64,000 nucleotides of DNA from LMUY01 sp964235495. Lineage in GTDB: Bacteria > Pseudomonadota > Alphaproteobacteria > Acetobacterales > Acetobacteraceae. Within the stretch, counting starts at the first letter, position 1; each line of letters opens with the position of its first letter. The notes under the pieces are model-generated. The model ran no database searches and was not told where the DNA came from. It worked only from the letters and a program-made list of their open reading frames with translations. The translations under genes and the position numbers were made by a program. The stretch is taken from assembly GCA_964235495.1 (NCBI GenBank), contig CAXSAX010000004.1:56617-120616 (forward strand), in the 5' to 3' direction. Below, one piece after another: positions 25,980 to 34,733 of this stretch.

Positions 25980-27413
25980 CTAAATACCCGCCTGGGTGAC
26001 GAACTTGGTCGCCAAGTAGGCCTCCAATCCCTCGACTCCACCCTCCGAACCGTAGCCGCTATCCTTGACGCCGCCAAACGGCGTCTCTGGCAGCGCTAGG
26101 CCGTGGTGGTTGATCGACATCATGCCCGCCTCGACGGAAGCGGCCACCTTGGTCGCGGTCGCGGCCGAGCTGGTGTAGGCATAGGCGGCCAAGCCGTATG
26201 GCAGCCGGTTGGCCTCCTGCACCGCCTCGTCCAAGTCGCGGAACGACGTCATCAGCGCCAGCGGGCCGAACGGTTCCTCGTTCATCACCCGCGCTTCGGT
26301 CGGCACGCCGGTCATCACCGTGGGTTGGAAGAAGTTGCCCTTGTTGCCGATCCGCGCGCCGCCGGTGCGCACCTCGCCGCCATGCTGCACCGCATCGGCG
26401 ATGAAGCCCTCCATCGCCTGCACCCGGCGCTCGTTGGCCAGCGGCCCCATCGTAGTGCCGGCCGCCATGCCGTCGCCCACCCGGATCGCCTCGGCCGCCT
26501 GGGTGAAGCGGCCCACGAACTCATCGTATACCCGCTCCTGCACCAGGAAGCGGGTGGGGGCGATGCAGACCTGGCCGGCGTTGCGGAACTTGTTGGCCGC
26601 CAGCACCTTGGTCGCTACCTCCAAATTGGCGTCGTCGAAGACAATCGCCGGGGCATGGCCGCCCAGCTCCATCGTCACCCGCTTCATGTGCTGCCCAGCC
26701 ATCGCGGCCAGCTGCTTGCCGACCACGGTGGACCCGGTGAAGCTGATCTTGCGCACCGCCGGGTGCGGGATGAGGTAGCCGCTGATCTCCGCCGGCACGC
26801 CGAACACCATGTTCACCACGCCGGGCGGCAAGCCCGCGTCGGTGAAGGCGCGGCCCAACTCGGCGACGCTGGCCGGAGTCTCCTCCGGACCCTTGACGAT
26901 GATGGAGCACCCGGCGGCCAGGGCGGCGGCCATCTTCTTGACCGCCTGGTTGATCGGGAAGTTCCACGGGGTGAACGCCGCCACCACGCCCACCGGCTCG
27001 CGCAGCGACATCTGCAACACGCCGGGCTGCCGGGCGGGGATGACCCGGCCGTACGAGCGCCGCCCCTCCTCCGCCATCCACTCGATGTTCTCCGGCGCCA
27101 TGGACACCTCGCCCTTCGCCTCGGCGAACGGCTTGCCCTGCTCCGCCACCATCAGCTCGGCGATGTGGTCGATGCGCTCGCGCAACAGGTCAGCGGCGCG
27201 GCGCAGCAGCTTGGAGCGCTCCACCGCCGAGGTGCGCCGCCACGCCTCGAAGCCGCGGGCGGCGGCGGCCAGCGCACGGTCGAGATCCGGCTGCTCGGCG
27301 TGCGCGACCGTGCCGATCGGCTCGCCAGTGGCCGGGTTGAGCACGGCGATGGTTCCGCCGGACTGCGCCGGGCCCCATGCGCCGTCGATCAGCAGGTGAG
27401 TGTCGGAATACAT
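25980..27413 (-). CDS. NAD(P)-dependent aldehyde dehydrogenase (succinate-semialdehyde type)
   Basis: 477 residues from ATG 27413. ALDH superfamily motifs: TPWNFPINQAVKKMAAALAAGC (cofactor-binding), SFTGSTVVGKQL, VTMELGGHAPAIVFDDA with the general-base Glu, and FRNAGQVCIAPTRFLV with the catalytic Cys. EEPFGPLALM and PFGGVKDSGYGSEGG are also present. The K-G-P-E-E and GQVCIAPTR pattern fits the GabD/succinate-semialdehyde group. It follows the molybdenum aldehyde oxidoreductase by 77 bp, so both probably handle aldehydes, one in the periplasm and one in the cytosol. Confidence 0.92.
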   Translation of the reverse strand: MYSDTHLLIDGAWGPAQSGGTIAVLNPATGEPIGTVAHAEQPDLDRALAAAARGFEAWRRTSAVERSKLLRRAADLLRERIDHIAELMVAEQGKPFAEAKGEVSMAPENIEWMAEEGRRSYGRVIPARQPGVLQMSLREPVGVVAAFTPWNFPINQAVKKMAAALAAGCSIIVKGPEETPASVAELGRAFTDAGLPPGVVNMVFGVPAEISGYLIPHPAVRKISFTGSTVVGKQLAAMAGQHMKRVTMELGGHAPAIVFDDANLEVATKVLAANKFRNAGQVCIAPTRFLVQERVYDEFVGRFTQAAEAIRVGDGMAAGTTMGPLANERRVQAMEGFIADAVQHGGEVRTGGARIGNKGNFFQPTVMTGVPTEARVMNEEPFGPLALMTSFRDLDEAVQEANRLPYGLAAYAYTSSAATATKVAASVEAGMMSINHHGLALPETPFGGVKDSGYGSEGGVEGLEAYLATKFVTQAGI

Positions 27414-27490
27414 GGCGTCCCTTTTGAGGCTCTTTGACGACAGGTTAGCCAGGCTGCACGCCCCTGCAAACGCCGGGGCGGCTGCGAACC

Positions 27491-29686
27491 TTAGACCAGG
27501 ACGTCCTCCAGCCGGATCGGCAGGTCCCGCACCCGCACCCCGGTCGCGTGATGCACCGCGTTGGCGATGGCGCCGGCCATGCCGACCATCGGCAGCTCGC
27601 CCAAGCCCTTGGCGCCGACCGGGTTGGCCTTGCGGTCGTCGCTGTCGAGCAGGGTGGCCTGGATGACGGGGATGTCCGCATTCACCGGCAGCAGGTACTC
27701 GGAGATGTTGGGGTTGACGATGCGCCCCGTGGCCTCGTCCACCAGCGTCTCCTCCAGCAGCGCCATGCCGACCCCGAACGTCATGCCGCCGATCAGCTGG
27801 CTGTGCGCCGTCTTGGGGTTCAGCACCCGGCCCGCGTCGAATACGCCAACCAGGCGCGAGAGGCGGATTTCGCCCAGCAACGGATCGACCCGCACCTCGG
27901 CGAACTGGGCGCCGAAGGTGTGGAGGGAGTACTGCTTCTTGTCCTTGGGCACCGGCTTGGCGTCGCCCTGAATCTCTACCTGGTCCACGCCGCGCCGGGC
28001 CAGCATCTCGCCCACCGTCACCCGGCCCTGCGGGCTCGCAACCGCGCCGTCCTGCAAGCGGCACTGCTCAGGCTTGACGCCCTGCCAGCCAGCGTCCGAG
28101 ATCGCCATCGCCACGACGTGGTCGCGCGCCAGTTGGCAGGCCGCCAGCACGGCGGAGCCCACGCTGGCCACCGTCTGCGAGCCGCCGGACACGGGCGCGG
28201 GCGGCAAGCGGCTGTCCCCCAGCTCGAAGCGCACCCGCTCGATCGGCAGCCCCAGCTCGTCGGCCGCCAGCTGCGCCATCACCGTGTAGGTGCCGGTGCC
28301 AAGGTCCTGCGTGCCGGACTGCACCACGGCGTCGCCATTGGCCAGCAAGCGGACGCGCACCTCGGCCTGGCTCTGGTTCACCGGGTAGGTAGAGCTGGCC
28401 ATGCCCATGCCCACCAGCCAGCGCCCATCCCGCATGGAGCGCGGCTCCCGCGTGCGCTTCTCCCAGCCAAACGCCGCAGCGCCCTGGGCGTAGCACTCGC
28501 GCAGCCGCTTGGCGGAGAATGGCAGCTTCTCGCTCGGGTCCTGCTCGGCGTAGTTCTTGAGGCGGAACTCGATCGGGTCGATCTTCAACTCGGCGGCGAT
28601 CTCGTCCATGGCGGATTCGAGCGCGAACATGCCGCTTGCCTCGCCCGGCGCACGCATATAGGTCGGCAGCCCCTGGTTCACCGCCACCAGCCGGTGGCTG
28701 ATCGCCAGGTTCGGGCAGGCGTACATCATCTCCGTCGCCACGGCGACCGGCTCGACGAACTCGCCCAATTGGGGCTGCGACATCTGGTTGAAGCCGTCAT
28801 GCCGGATGGATTGCAGCATGCCGTCCAGGCTGACGCCGATCGCCAGCTTCTGCACCGTCATCGGGCGGTAGCCGTTGGAGGTGTACATCTGCGCGCGGGA
28901 CAGCACGAGCTTCACCGGGCGCCCGACCACCTTGGCCGCCATGGCCGCGAGCGTCGCCGGCGGCCAGGTGTTGCCCTTGGAGCCGAAGCCGCCGCCGACG
29001 AACGGGCAGATCACCCGCACGTCCGCCTTGTCCAGCCCGAACAGCGCGGCCAAGGTCGATTGCGCGCCGCTGATGCCCTGCGTCGCGGTCCAGACCGTCA
29101 GCTTGCCGCCATCCCAGGCCGCGATGGTGGCGTGCGGCTCCATCGGGTTGTGGTGCTCGACGGGCGTGGTGTAGGTCGCCTCGAACTTCAGCGCCGCGGT
29201 GGCGAACGCCGCCGCCGGGTCGCCGCGGCTGCTGTCGGGCTTGCGTTGGCCGTTGCGGAAGGCCTTGGGCACGTAAGCCTGGTCCAGCGCGCCGGCCATG
29301 GTGGTCTGCGCCTCGCCCTCGTGATAGTGCAGCCGCACCGCGGCAGCCGCGGCCTGCGCCTGCTCCAGCGTGTCCGCCACCGCGATGGCGACGTGCTGGC
29401 CGTTGTACAGCACGTCCATGTTCTGCAACGTCGGCGCCGTGATCGCCTGGGTCGCCTTACCATCGGTGGTGAGCTTGATGGCGTTGTCCGGCGTGATGAT
29501 GCCGATCACGCCCGGCATGCCCTGCGCCGCCGAGAGGTCGAACCCGGCGATCTGCCCGGCCGCCACCGTGCTCTGCACCAGCACCGCGTGCACCATCTCG
29601 GGCGCTGAGAACTCGGCGGCGAACTGCGCCGCCCCCGTCACCTTCTGCCGGCCGTCGCGGCGGTCGATCGGTTGTCCCGTGATCAT
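27491..29686 (-). CDS. paoC: Molybdopterin-binding subunit of an aldehyde oxidoreductase (PaoC-like)
   Basis: 731 residues, the same length class as E. coli PaoC (732). ATG 29686 has AGGGAG upstream. Xanthine-oxidase family features: EPHATIAAWDGGKLTVWTATQG, ICPFVGGGFGSKGNTWPP (Mo-cofactor dithiolene region), MRAPGEASGMFALESAMDE and the base-catalyst Glu in VGAKGLGELPMVGMAGA near the C terminus. The complex oxidises aldehydes to acids with molybdenum, two 2Fe-2S clusters and FAD. It is the third gene of the small-medium-large set and has no own signal peptide, so export by piggy-back on the Tat-targeted small subunit is expected. Confidence 0.92.
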   Translation of the reverse strand: MITGQPIDRRDGRQKVTGAAQFAAEFSAPEMVHAVLVQSTVAAGQIAGFDLSAAQGMPGVIGIITPDNAIKLTTDGKATQAITAPTLQNMDVLYNGQHVAIAVADTLEQAQAAAAAVRLHYHEGEAQTTMAGALDQAYVPKAFRNGQRKPDSSRGDPAAAFATAALKFEATYTTPVEHHNPMEPHATIAAWDGGKLTVWTATQGISGAQSTLAALFGLDKADVRVICPFVGGGFGSKGNTWPPATLAAMAAKVVGRPVKLVLSRAQMYTSNGYRPMTVQKLAIGVSLDGMLQSIRHDGFNQMSQPQLGEFVEPVAVATEMMYACPNLAISHRLVAVNQGLPTYMRAPGEASGMFALESAMDEIAAELKIDPIEFRLKNYAEQDPSEKLPFSAKRLRECYAQGAAAFGWEKRTREPRSMRDGRWLVGMGMASSTYPVNQSQAEVRVRLLANGDAVVQSGTQDLGTGTYTVMAQLAADELGLPIERVRFELGDSRLPPAPVSGGSQTVASVGSAVLAACQLARDHVVAMAISDAGWQGVKPEQCRLQDGAVASPQGRVTVGEMLARRGVDQVEIQGDAKPVPKDKKQYSLHTFGAQFAEVRVDPLLGEIRLSRLVGVFDAGRVLNPKTAHSQLIGGMTFGVGMALLEETLVDEATGRIVNPNISEYLLPVNADIPVIQATLLDSDDRKANPVGAKGLGELPMVGMAGAIANAVHHATGVRVRDLPIRLEDVLV

Positions 29687-29698
29687 CGTGACGTCTCC

Positions 29699-30679
29699 CT
29701 ATGCCGACGCCAGTTGCAGGCCGCGCAGCACCGTCCGGCGCATCAGCTTGACCTTGAAGGCGTTGTCCTTGGTGGGCGCAGCCCCCTCGCCCGCCAGCTC
29801 GGCCGCGGCTTGGAAGTTGGCGTCCGTGGCCGGCTTGCCGTGCAGCGCCGCCTCCACCTGCGGCAGCCGCCACGGCCGCGGCGCCACGCCGCCGAGGGCG
29901 ATGCGCACTTGCCGCACCGTGCCGCCGTCCACGTCCAGCGCCACCGCGGCGGATACCACGGCGAACTCGAAGCTCGCGCGGTCCCGCACCTTGACGTAGC
30001 GCGAGCGCCGGGCCGAGCCGCTGGCCGGCACCACGATCGCGGTGATCAACTCGCCGGGCAGCAGGTTGGTCTCGATGTGCGGCGTGCTGCCGGGCAGGCG
30101 GTAGAACTCCGCCAGCGGCACGGTGCGGACGCCGCCGCTGGGGGCGTGCAGCTCGAGGCTGGCATCCATCGCCATCAGCGCCACCGGCATGTCCGACGGG
30201 TGGGTGGCGATGCAGTCCGCGCTCACCCCCACCACGGCCAGGCCGCGGCTCTCGCCCGCGATGGCCGGGCAGCCGGTGCCGGGGGCGCGCTTGTTGCAGC
30301 CGAACCCTGTATCGCGGAAGTAGCCGCAGCGGGTGCGCTGCAGCAGGTTGCCCGCCACCGTGCCCATGTTGCGGATTTGCGGCGAGGCGGACAGCAGCAG
30401 CGACTCGCTGATCGCGGGCCAGCCGGCGCGCACGTCCGGATGGTTCGCCACGTCCGCCATCAGCGCCAGCGCGCCAAGCCGCAGCGAGCCGTCCGCGCCC
30501 ACGCCCACCGTAGCGGGCAGCACGCCGGCCAGATCGATCAGCTGGCGCGGCGCCTCGACGTTGTCCGCGCTGAGCTGCACCACGTCCGTGCCGCCCGCGA
30601 CGTACTTGGCGCCGTCCTTGGGGCCGAGGCCCAGCGCGTCGTCCAGCGAGCGCGGGCGGGCGATCGTGAAGGCTTCCAT
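29699..30679 (-). CDS. paoB: FAD-binding subunit of the molybdenum aldehyde oxidoreductase (PaoB-like)
   Basis: 326 residues from ATG 30679, which shares a base with the small-subunit stop (TGATG). FAD-binding motifs of the CO-dehydrogenase medium-subunit family: KYVAGGTDVVQLSADNVEAP and QIRNMGTVAGNLLQRTRCGYF. A cysteine-rich insert RTRCGYFRDTGFGCNKRAPGTGC lies around residues 125-148. PaoB-type subunits bind an extra 4Fe-4S cluster in this region, and three Cys are visible here with a fourth possible nearby. It transfers electrons from the iron-sulfur subunit to FAD. Confidence 0.92.
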   Translation of the reverse strand: MEAFTIARPRSLDDALGLGPKDGAKYVAGGTDVVQLSADNVEAPRQLIDLAGVLPATVGVGADGSLRLGALALMADVANHPDVRAGWPAISESLLLSASPQIRNMGTVAGNLLQRTRCGYFRDTGFGCNKRAPGTGCPAIAGESRGLAVVGVSADCIATHPSDMPVALMAMDASLELHAPSGGVRTVPLAEFYRLPGSTPHIETNLLPGELITAIVVPASGSARRSRYVKVRDRASFEFAVVSAAVALDVDGGTVRQVRIALGGVAPRPWRLPQVEAALHGKPATDANFQAAAELAGEGAAPTKDNAFKVKLMRRTVLRGLQLASA

Positions 30680-31251
30680 CAGGCTCTCCCCGCCGCGTCG
30701 CGCACGGCATCGACGATGTTGGCGTAGGCGCCGCAGCGGCAGATGTTGCCGCTCATGTTCTCGCGAATCTCGGCGTCCGACCCGGCATGGCCCTCTTGGA
30801 TCAGCGCCACCGCGCTCATGATCTGCCCCGGCGTGCAGTAGCCGCACTGGTAGGCGTCATGATGCAGGAACGCCGCCTGCACCGGGTGCAGCTCGTCGCC
30901 GCTGGACAGCCCCTCAATGGTGGTGATGGCCTTGCCCTCCACCCGGGCGGCCAGCGTCAGGCAGGACACCACCCGGCGGCCGTCCACGTGCACGGTGCAC
31001 GCGCCACAGGAGCCGCGCGCGCAGCCCTTCTTGGTGCCGGTCAGCGCGGCATACTCCCGCAGCGCGTCCAGCAGGGTGGTGCGCGGCTCGATGGAGAGCG
31101 GGATGCGGTTGCCGTTCACCTGCAGCACCACATCGACCTTGCCCGCGTCGGCGGGTACGGGGGGCGCTGTCTCGGCATTCGCTGGCAGGTAGGGCAGGGC
31201 CAGGCCGGCCGCCGTCCCACCAAGCACGCCACGCCGGGTCACTGCATCCAT
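30679..31251 (-). CDS. paoA: 2Fe-2S subunit with Tat signal (PaoA-like)
   Basis: 190 residues from ATG 31251, with GGAGGTGA two bases upstream. A Tat signal is present (TRRGVLGGTAAGLALPYL), so the holoenzyme is probably periplasmic. Plant-type cluster Cys in CARGSCGACTVHVDG and VVSC; second cluster in CGYCTPGQ and NICRCGAY. It is the first gene of the paoABC-type operon, and passes electrons between the Mo site and FAD. Maturation genes such as paoD or xdhC are not adjacent. The 63-bp gap to uvrD is short, so its promoter must be compact. Confidence 0.93.
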   Translation of the reverse strand: MDAVTRRGVLGGTAAGLALPYLPANAETAPPVPADAGKVDVVLQVNGNRIPLSIEPRTTLLDALREYAALTGTKKGCARGSCGACTVHVDGRRVVSCLTLAARVEGKAITTIEGLSSGDELHPVQAAFLHHDAYQCGYCTPGQIMSAVALIQEGHAGSDAEIRENMSGNICRCGAYANIVDAVRDAAGRA

Positions 31252-31314
31252 GCTCACCTCCGCTTCTGGGCCCTATCTTGGGTGCAACCTATTGGAATGC
31301 ATCATCTGGCCGGG

Positions 31315-33507
31315 TTATTCCGCAGTGCGTTCCACGAACCGGTCCAGCACGCGCTTGTCGCCCGACTTGTCGAACGCCACGTCGAGCCGGTCATCGTTGA
31401 CGGCGTTCACAGTGCCATAGCCGAACTTCTGGTGAAAGACCCGCGCCCCCACCGCCAGCGCGTCCTCCCGCGGCGGGCGCGCCGGCTGCTCCCACGCATC
31501 CGTCACCTTGGGCCGCCGCGCCGTCAGCGGGAACTGGCCGCTGAACACGGTGGGGGCCATCAACCGTTGCTCGCGCCCCATCGCCGCCGATCCGGCGCGC
31601 TCCACGTGCGCCTCCGGCAGTTCGTCGATGAAGCGGGACGGCAGGGCGCTCTGCCACTGCGCGTAGATGCGCCGGTTGGCGGCGTGGCTGATGATGGCCC
31701 GGCGGCGGGCGCGGGTGATGCCGACATAGGCCAGCCGTCGCTCCTCCTCCAGCCCCTTGTTGCCGCTCTCGTCCAGCGTGCGCTGCGACGGGAACACCCC
31801 CTCCTCCCAGCCCGGCAGGAACACCGTGTCGAACTCCAGCCCCTTGGCGCCGTGCAAGGTCATCAGGCTGAGCCGGTCGGTCTCGCCGTCCTGCTCGTTC
31901 TCCATCACCAGGCTCACGTGGTCGAGGAACCCGGCCATCGTCTCGAAGTCGGCCAGCGCGCGCACCAGCTCCTTGAGGTTCTCCAGGCGACCCGGCGCCT
32001 CGGGGGACTTGTCGTTCTTCCACATCGCCGTGTAGCCGCTCTCGTCCAGCACGGTGGCCGCCGTCACCACGTGGCCGTCGCGCTCCAGCATCTCGCGCCA
32101 GCGCCCGAAATCCTGCAGCAGGTCGCGCACCGCCTGCGCCACCCGGCCCTTCAGCGTGCCGTCCGCCGCCACCTGGGCTGCCGCGGCCGCGAGCGGCATG
32201 CGGCCGGCGCGGGCGGCGGCGTGCATGGCGCGCAACGCCACGTCCCCCACGCCGCGGCGCGGCAGGTTGACGATGCGCTCGAACGCGAGGTCGTCGGATG
32301 GCGAGTGCATGACGCGCAGGTAGGCGATGGCGTCGCGGATTTCCTGCCGCTCGTAGAACCGCAGGCCGCCCACCACGCGATACGGCAGGCCCAGCGTGAT
32401 CATGCGCTCCTCGAAGGCGCGGGTCTGGAACGAGGCGCGCACCAGCACCGCCATCTCGGCCAGCGCATGTCCGTCGCGGCGCAGCGCCTCCGCCCGGTCC
32501 CCCACCATGCGGGCCTCCTCGTCCGAGTCCCACAGGCTCACCACGCTCACCTGCTCGCCCGCGGAGTCGTTGCGTCCCGGCCGCAGCGTCTTGCCCAGGC
32601 GGCCCTCGTTGTGCGCGATCAGCCCGGAGGCGGCGGCGAGGATAGGGGCTGTGCTGCGGTAGTTGCTCTCCAGCCGGACGATCCCAGCGCCGGGGAAGTC
32701 CTGCTCGAAGCGCAGGATGTTCTCCACTTCCGCGCCGCGCCACGAGTAGATCGACTGGTCGTCATCCCCCACGCAGCAGATGTTCCTGTGCTCCTGCGCC
32801 AGCAGCCGCAGCCAGAGGTACTGCACCAGGTTGGTGTCCTGGTACTCGTCAACCAGGATGTAGCGGAAGCTGCGGTGGTACTGCGCCAGCACCTCCGGAT
32901 GGCCGCGCAGGATCTCCGTCATGTGCAGCAGCAGGTCGCCGAAATCGGCCGTGTTCAACGCCGCCAGGCGGGCCTGGTAGGTCTGGTACAGCGCCCGCGC
33001 CTGGCCGCCGGCGAAATCGCTGTCCTCCGCCGCCGTCACACGGGCCGGCGTCAGCGCGCGGTCCTTCCAGCGCTGGATGATGGCCATGAGCGCCGCGGGC
33101 ACCCAGCGCTTGGGGTCGATGCGGCCCGCCTCCATCACCTGCTTGAGCACGCGCAGCTGGTCGTCGCTGTCCAGGATGGTGAAGTTGGATTGCAGGCCCA
33201 CCAAGCTTGCGTGCCGCCGCAGCATCCGCGCGCACAGGGCATGGAAGGTGCCGAGCCACAGCCCCTCCGCCGGCTGCCCCAGGATGGCGCCGACCCGCTC
33301 GCGCATCTCGCGCGCCGCCTTGTTGGTGAAGGTGACGGCCAACACCTGGTTCGGGAACGCGCGCCGGGTCAGCAGGATGTGGGCGAAGCGCGTGGTCAGC
33401 ACCCGGGTCTTGCCGGTGCCGGCGCCGGCCAGCACCAGCAGCGGCCCGTCCACCGTCTCGACGGCGGCGCGTTGTTCTGGGTTCAGCCGGGTGAGATAGT
33501 CGGTCAT
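31315..33507 (-). CDS. uvrD: DNA helicase UvrD/PcrA (superfamily 1A)
   Basis: 730 residues. Helicase motifs in order: LNPEQRAAVE (Q motif), LVLAGAGTGKTRVL (I), TFTNKAAREM (Ia), LVDEYQDTN (II), VGDDDQSIYSWRGAE (III), LESNYRST (IV), LMTLHGAKGLEFDTVF (V) and EEERRLAYVGITRARR (VI). The C terminus has the Tudor-like RVFHQKFGYGTVNAV segment used to bind RNA polymerase. It unwinds DNA 3'-5' in nucleotide excision and mismatch repair. Its ATG overlaps the ATG of the divergent glycosyltransferase gene in the tetranucleotide CATG. Confidence 0.96.
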   Translation of the reverse strand: MTDYLTRLNPEQRAAVETVDGPLLVLAGAGTGKTRVLTTRFAHILLTRRAFPNQVLAVTFTNKAAREMRERVGAILGQPAEGLWLGTFHALCARMLRRHASLVGLQSNFTILDSDDQLRVLKQVMEAGRIDPKRWVPAALMAIIQRWKDRALTPARVTAAEDSDFAGGQARALYQTYQARLAALNTADFGDLLLHMTEILRGHPEVLAQYHRSFRYILVDEYQDTNLVQYLWLRLLAQEHRNICCVGDDDQSIYSWRGAEVENILRFEQDFPGAGIVRLESNYRSTAPILAAASGLIAHNEGRLGKTLRPGRNDSAGEQVSVVSLWDSDEEARMVGDRAEALRRDGHALAEMAVLVRASFQTRAFEERMITLGLPYRVVGGLRFYERQEIRDAIAYLRVMHSPSDDLAFERIVNLPRRGVGDVALRAMHAAARAGRMPLAAAAAQVAADGTLKGRVAQAVRDLLQDFGRWREMLERDGHVVTAATVLDESGYTAMWKNDKSPEAPGRLENLKELVRALADFETMAGFLDHVSLVMENEQDGETDRLSLMTLHGAKGLEFDTVFLPGWEEGVFPSQRTLDESGNKGLEEERRLAYVGITRARRRAIISHAANRRIYAQWQSALPSRFIDELPEAHVERAGSAAMGREQRLMAPTVFSGQFPLTARRPKVTDAWEQPARPPREDALAVGARVFHQKFGYGTVNAVNDDRLDVAFDKSGDKRVLDRFVERTAE

Positions 33508-34510
33508 GGATCAGGACACCGTATCGCCCGCCTGGACGGAGAATAGAAGCCCGCGCGTGGCCGTGGTGGTGCCGTGCTTCGACGAGGTGGACGGCCTGGC
33601 CGAGTTCCACCGCCGCCTGGCCGCCGCCATGGACGCGACGGCGCTGCCCTGGAGCGTCATCTACGTGGACGACGGCAGCCGCGACGGCACCCGCGCCCTG
33701 GCCGAGCGCCTGGCCGCCGCCGACCCGCGCGTGGCGGTGCTGGGCCTGTCGCGCAACTTCGGCAAGGAGGCCGCCACCACCGCCGGTCTCGACCACGCCG
33801 CCGGTGACGCCGTGGTGGTGATCGACGCCGATCTGCAGGACCCGCCGGAGGTGATCCCGCTGCTGATCGCCGAATGGCGTGGCGGCGCCGACGTGGTGTA
33901 CGCGCAGCGCCGGGTGCGCCATGGCGAGACCTGGCTGAAGCGCACCACGGCGCGGCTGTTCTACAGCCTGATGAGCGGCGTGGGCGACGTGCAGCTGCCG
34001 CGCGACACCGGCGATTTCCGCCTGATGAGCCGCCGCGCCGTCGATGCGCTGGGCACCCTGCGCGAGCGCCACCGCTTCCTCAAGGGCCTGTTCGCCTGGA
34101 TCGGCTTTCCCTCCCGCGCCGTGCCGTACGACCGCGCCCCCCGCCTGGCCGGCCATAGCAAATGGACCTACTGGCGCCTGTGGAACCTCGCGATCGAGGG
34201 CATCACCGGCTACACCGTGCTGCCGCTGAAGGTGGCCACCTACGTGGGCCTGCTGATCGCGCTGCTGTCCGGCGTCTACGGCATGCTGATCGTGCTCCAC
34301 ACCCTGATCGACGGCTCGGACGTGCCGGGCTACCCGAGCCTGCTGGTAGCGGTGCTGTTCCTCGGCGGCGCGCAGCTCACCACGCTCGGGGTGATCGGCG
34401 AGTACCTCGGCCGGGTGTTCAACGAAACCAAGCAGCGCCCGCTCTACCTGGTGGAGCACTACCGGCCGGTCAAGCCGAACCCCTCCGCGCCAACCCGGCC
34501 GCCGGAGTGA
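33506..34510 (+). CDS. GtrB/DPM1-like family 2 glycosyltransferase
   Basis: 334 residues. GT-A fold motifs: VAVVVPCFDEVDGL, YVDDGSRDGT (nucleotide-sugar DDG), VVIDADLQDPPE (DxD-like) and TGDFRLMSRRAVDAL, followed by two C-terminal membrane helices (about 240-262 and 278-300). It probably transfers a sugar from a nucleotide donor to undecaprenyl or another polyprenyl phosphate. ATG 33506 overlaps the uvrD start; GTG codons around residue 18-22, just before VAVVVPCF, are alternative starts that would restore a short intergenic gap. Substrate sugar unknown. Confidence 0.9.
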   Translation: MDQDTVSPAWTENRSPRVAVVVPCFDEVDGLAEFHRRLAAAMDATALPWSVIYVDDGSRDGTRALAERLAAADPRVAVLGLSRNFGKEAATTAGLDHAAGDAVVVIDADLQDPPEVIPLLIAEWRGGADVVYAQRRVRHGETWLKRTTARLFYSLMSGVGDVQLPRDTGDFRLMSRRAVDALGTLRERHRFLKGLFAWIGFPSRAVPYDRAPRLAGHSKWTYWRLWNLAIEGITGYTVLPLKVATYVGLLIALLSGVYGMLIVLHTLIDGSDVPGYPSLLVAVLFLGGAQLTTLGVIGEYLGRVFNETKQRPLYLVEHYRPVKPNPSAPTRPPE

Positions 34511-34733
34511 CGCCCCGGCGCAGCGCCGCTCGGTCCAGCACCATGCGGCGGGCACTCAAAGCAACCGATGGCCACTGATTGCCGGAGGATTGTCGTGCAA
34601 GCGTGGGCGGGCAACGCCTCTGGCCATGGACGCATCCGCGCCTCGGGTTCCAGCCGAACAACCTTCATGTTAGCTGACACCGGCCAGGGACGCCGAACCG
34701 CTGCATGGTGCGTCACCCTGCAAAGGACCGGAC

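Noticed and set aside
27548..33546. Two long plus-strand frames of about 690 and 920 codons
   Set aside because: They mirror the molybdopterin subunit and uvrD respectively and show no family features.
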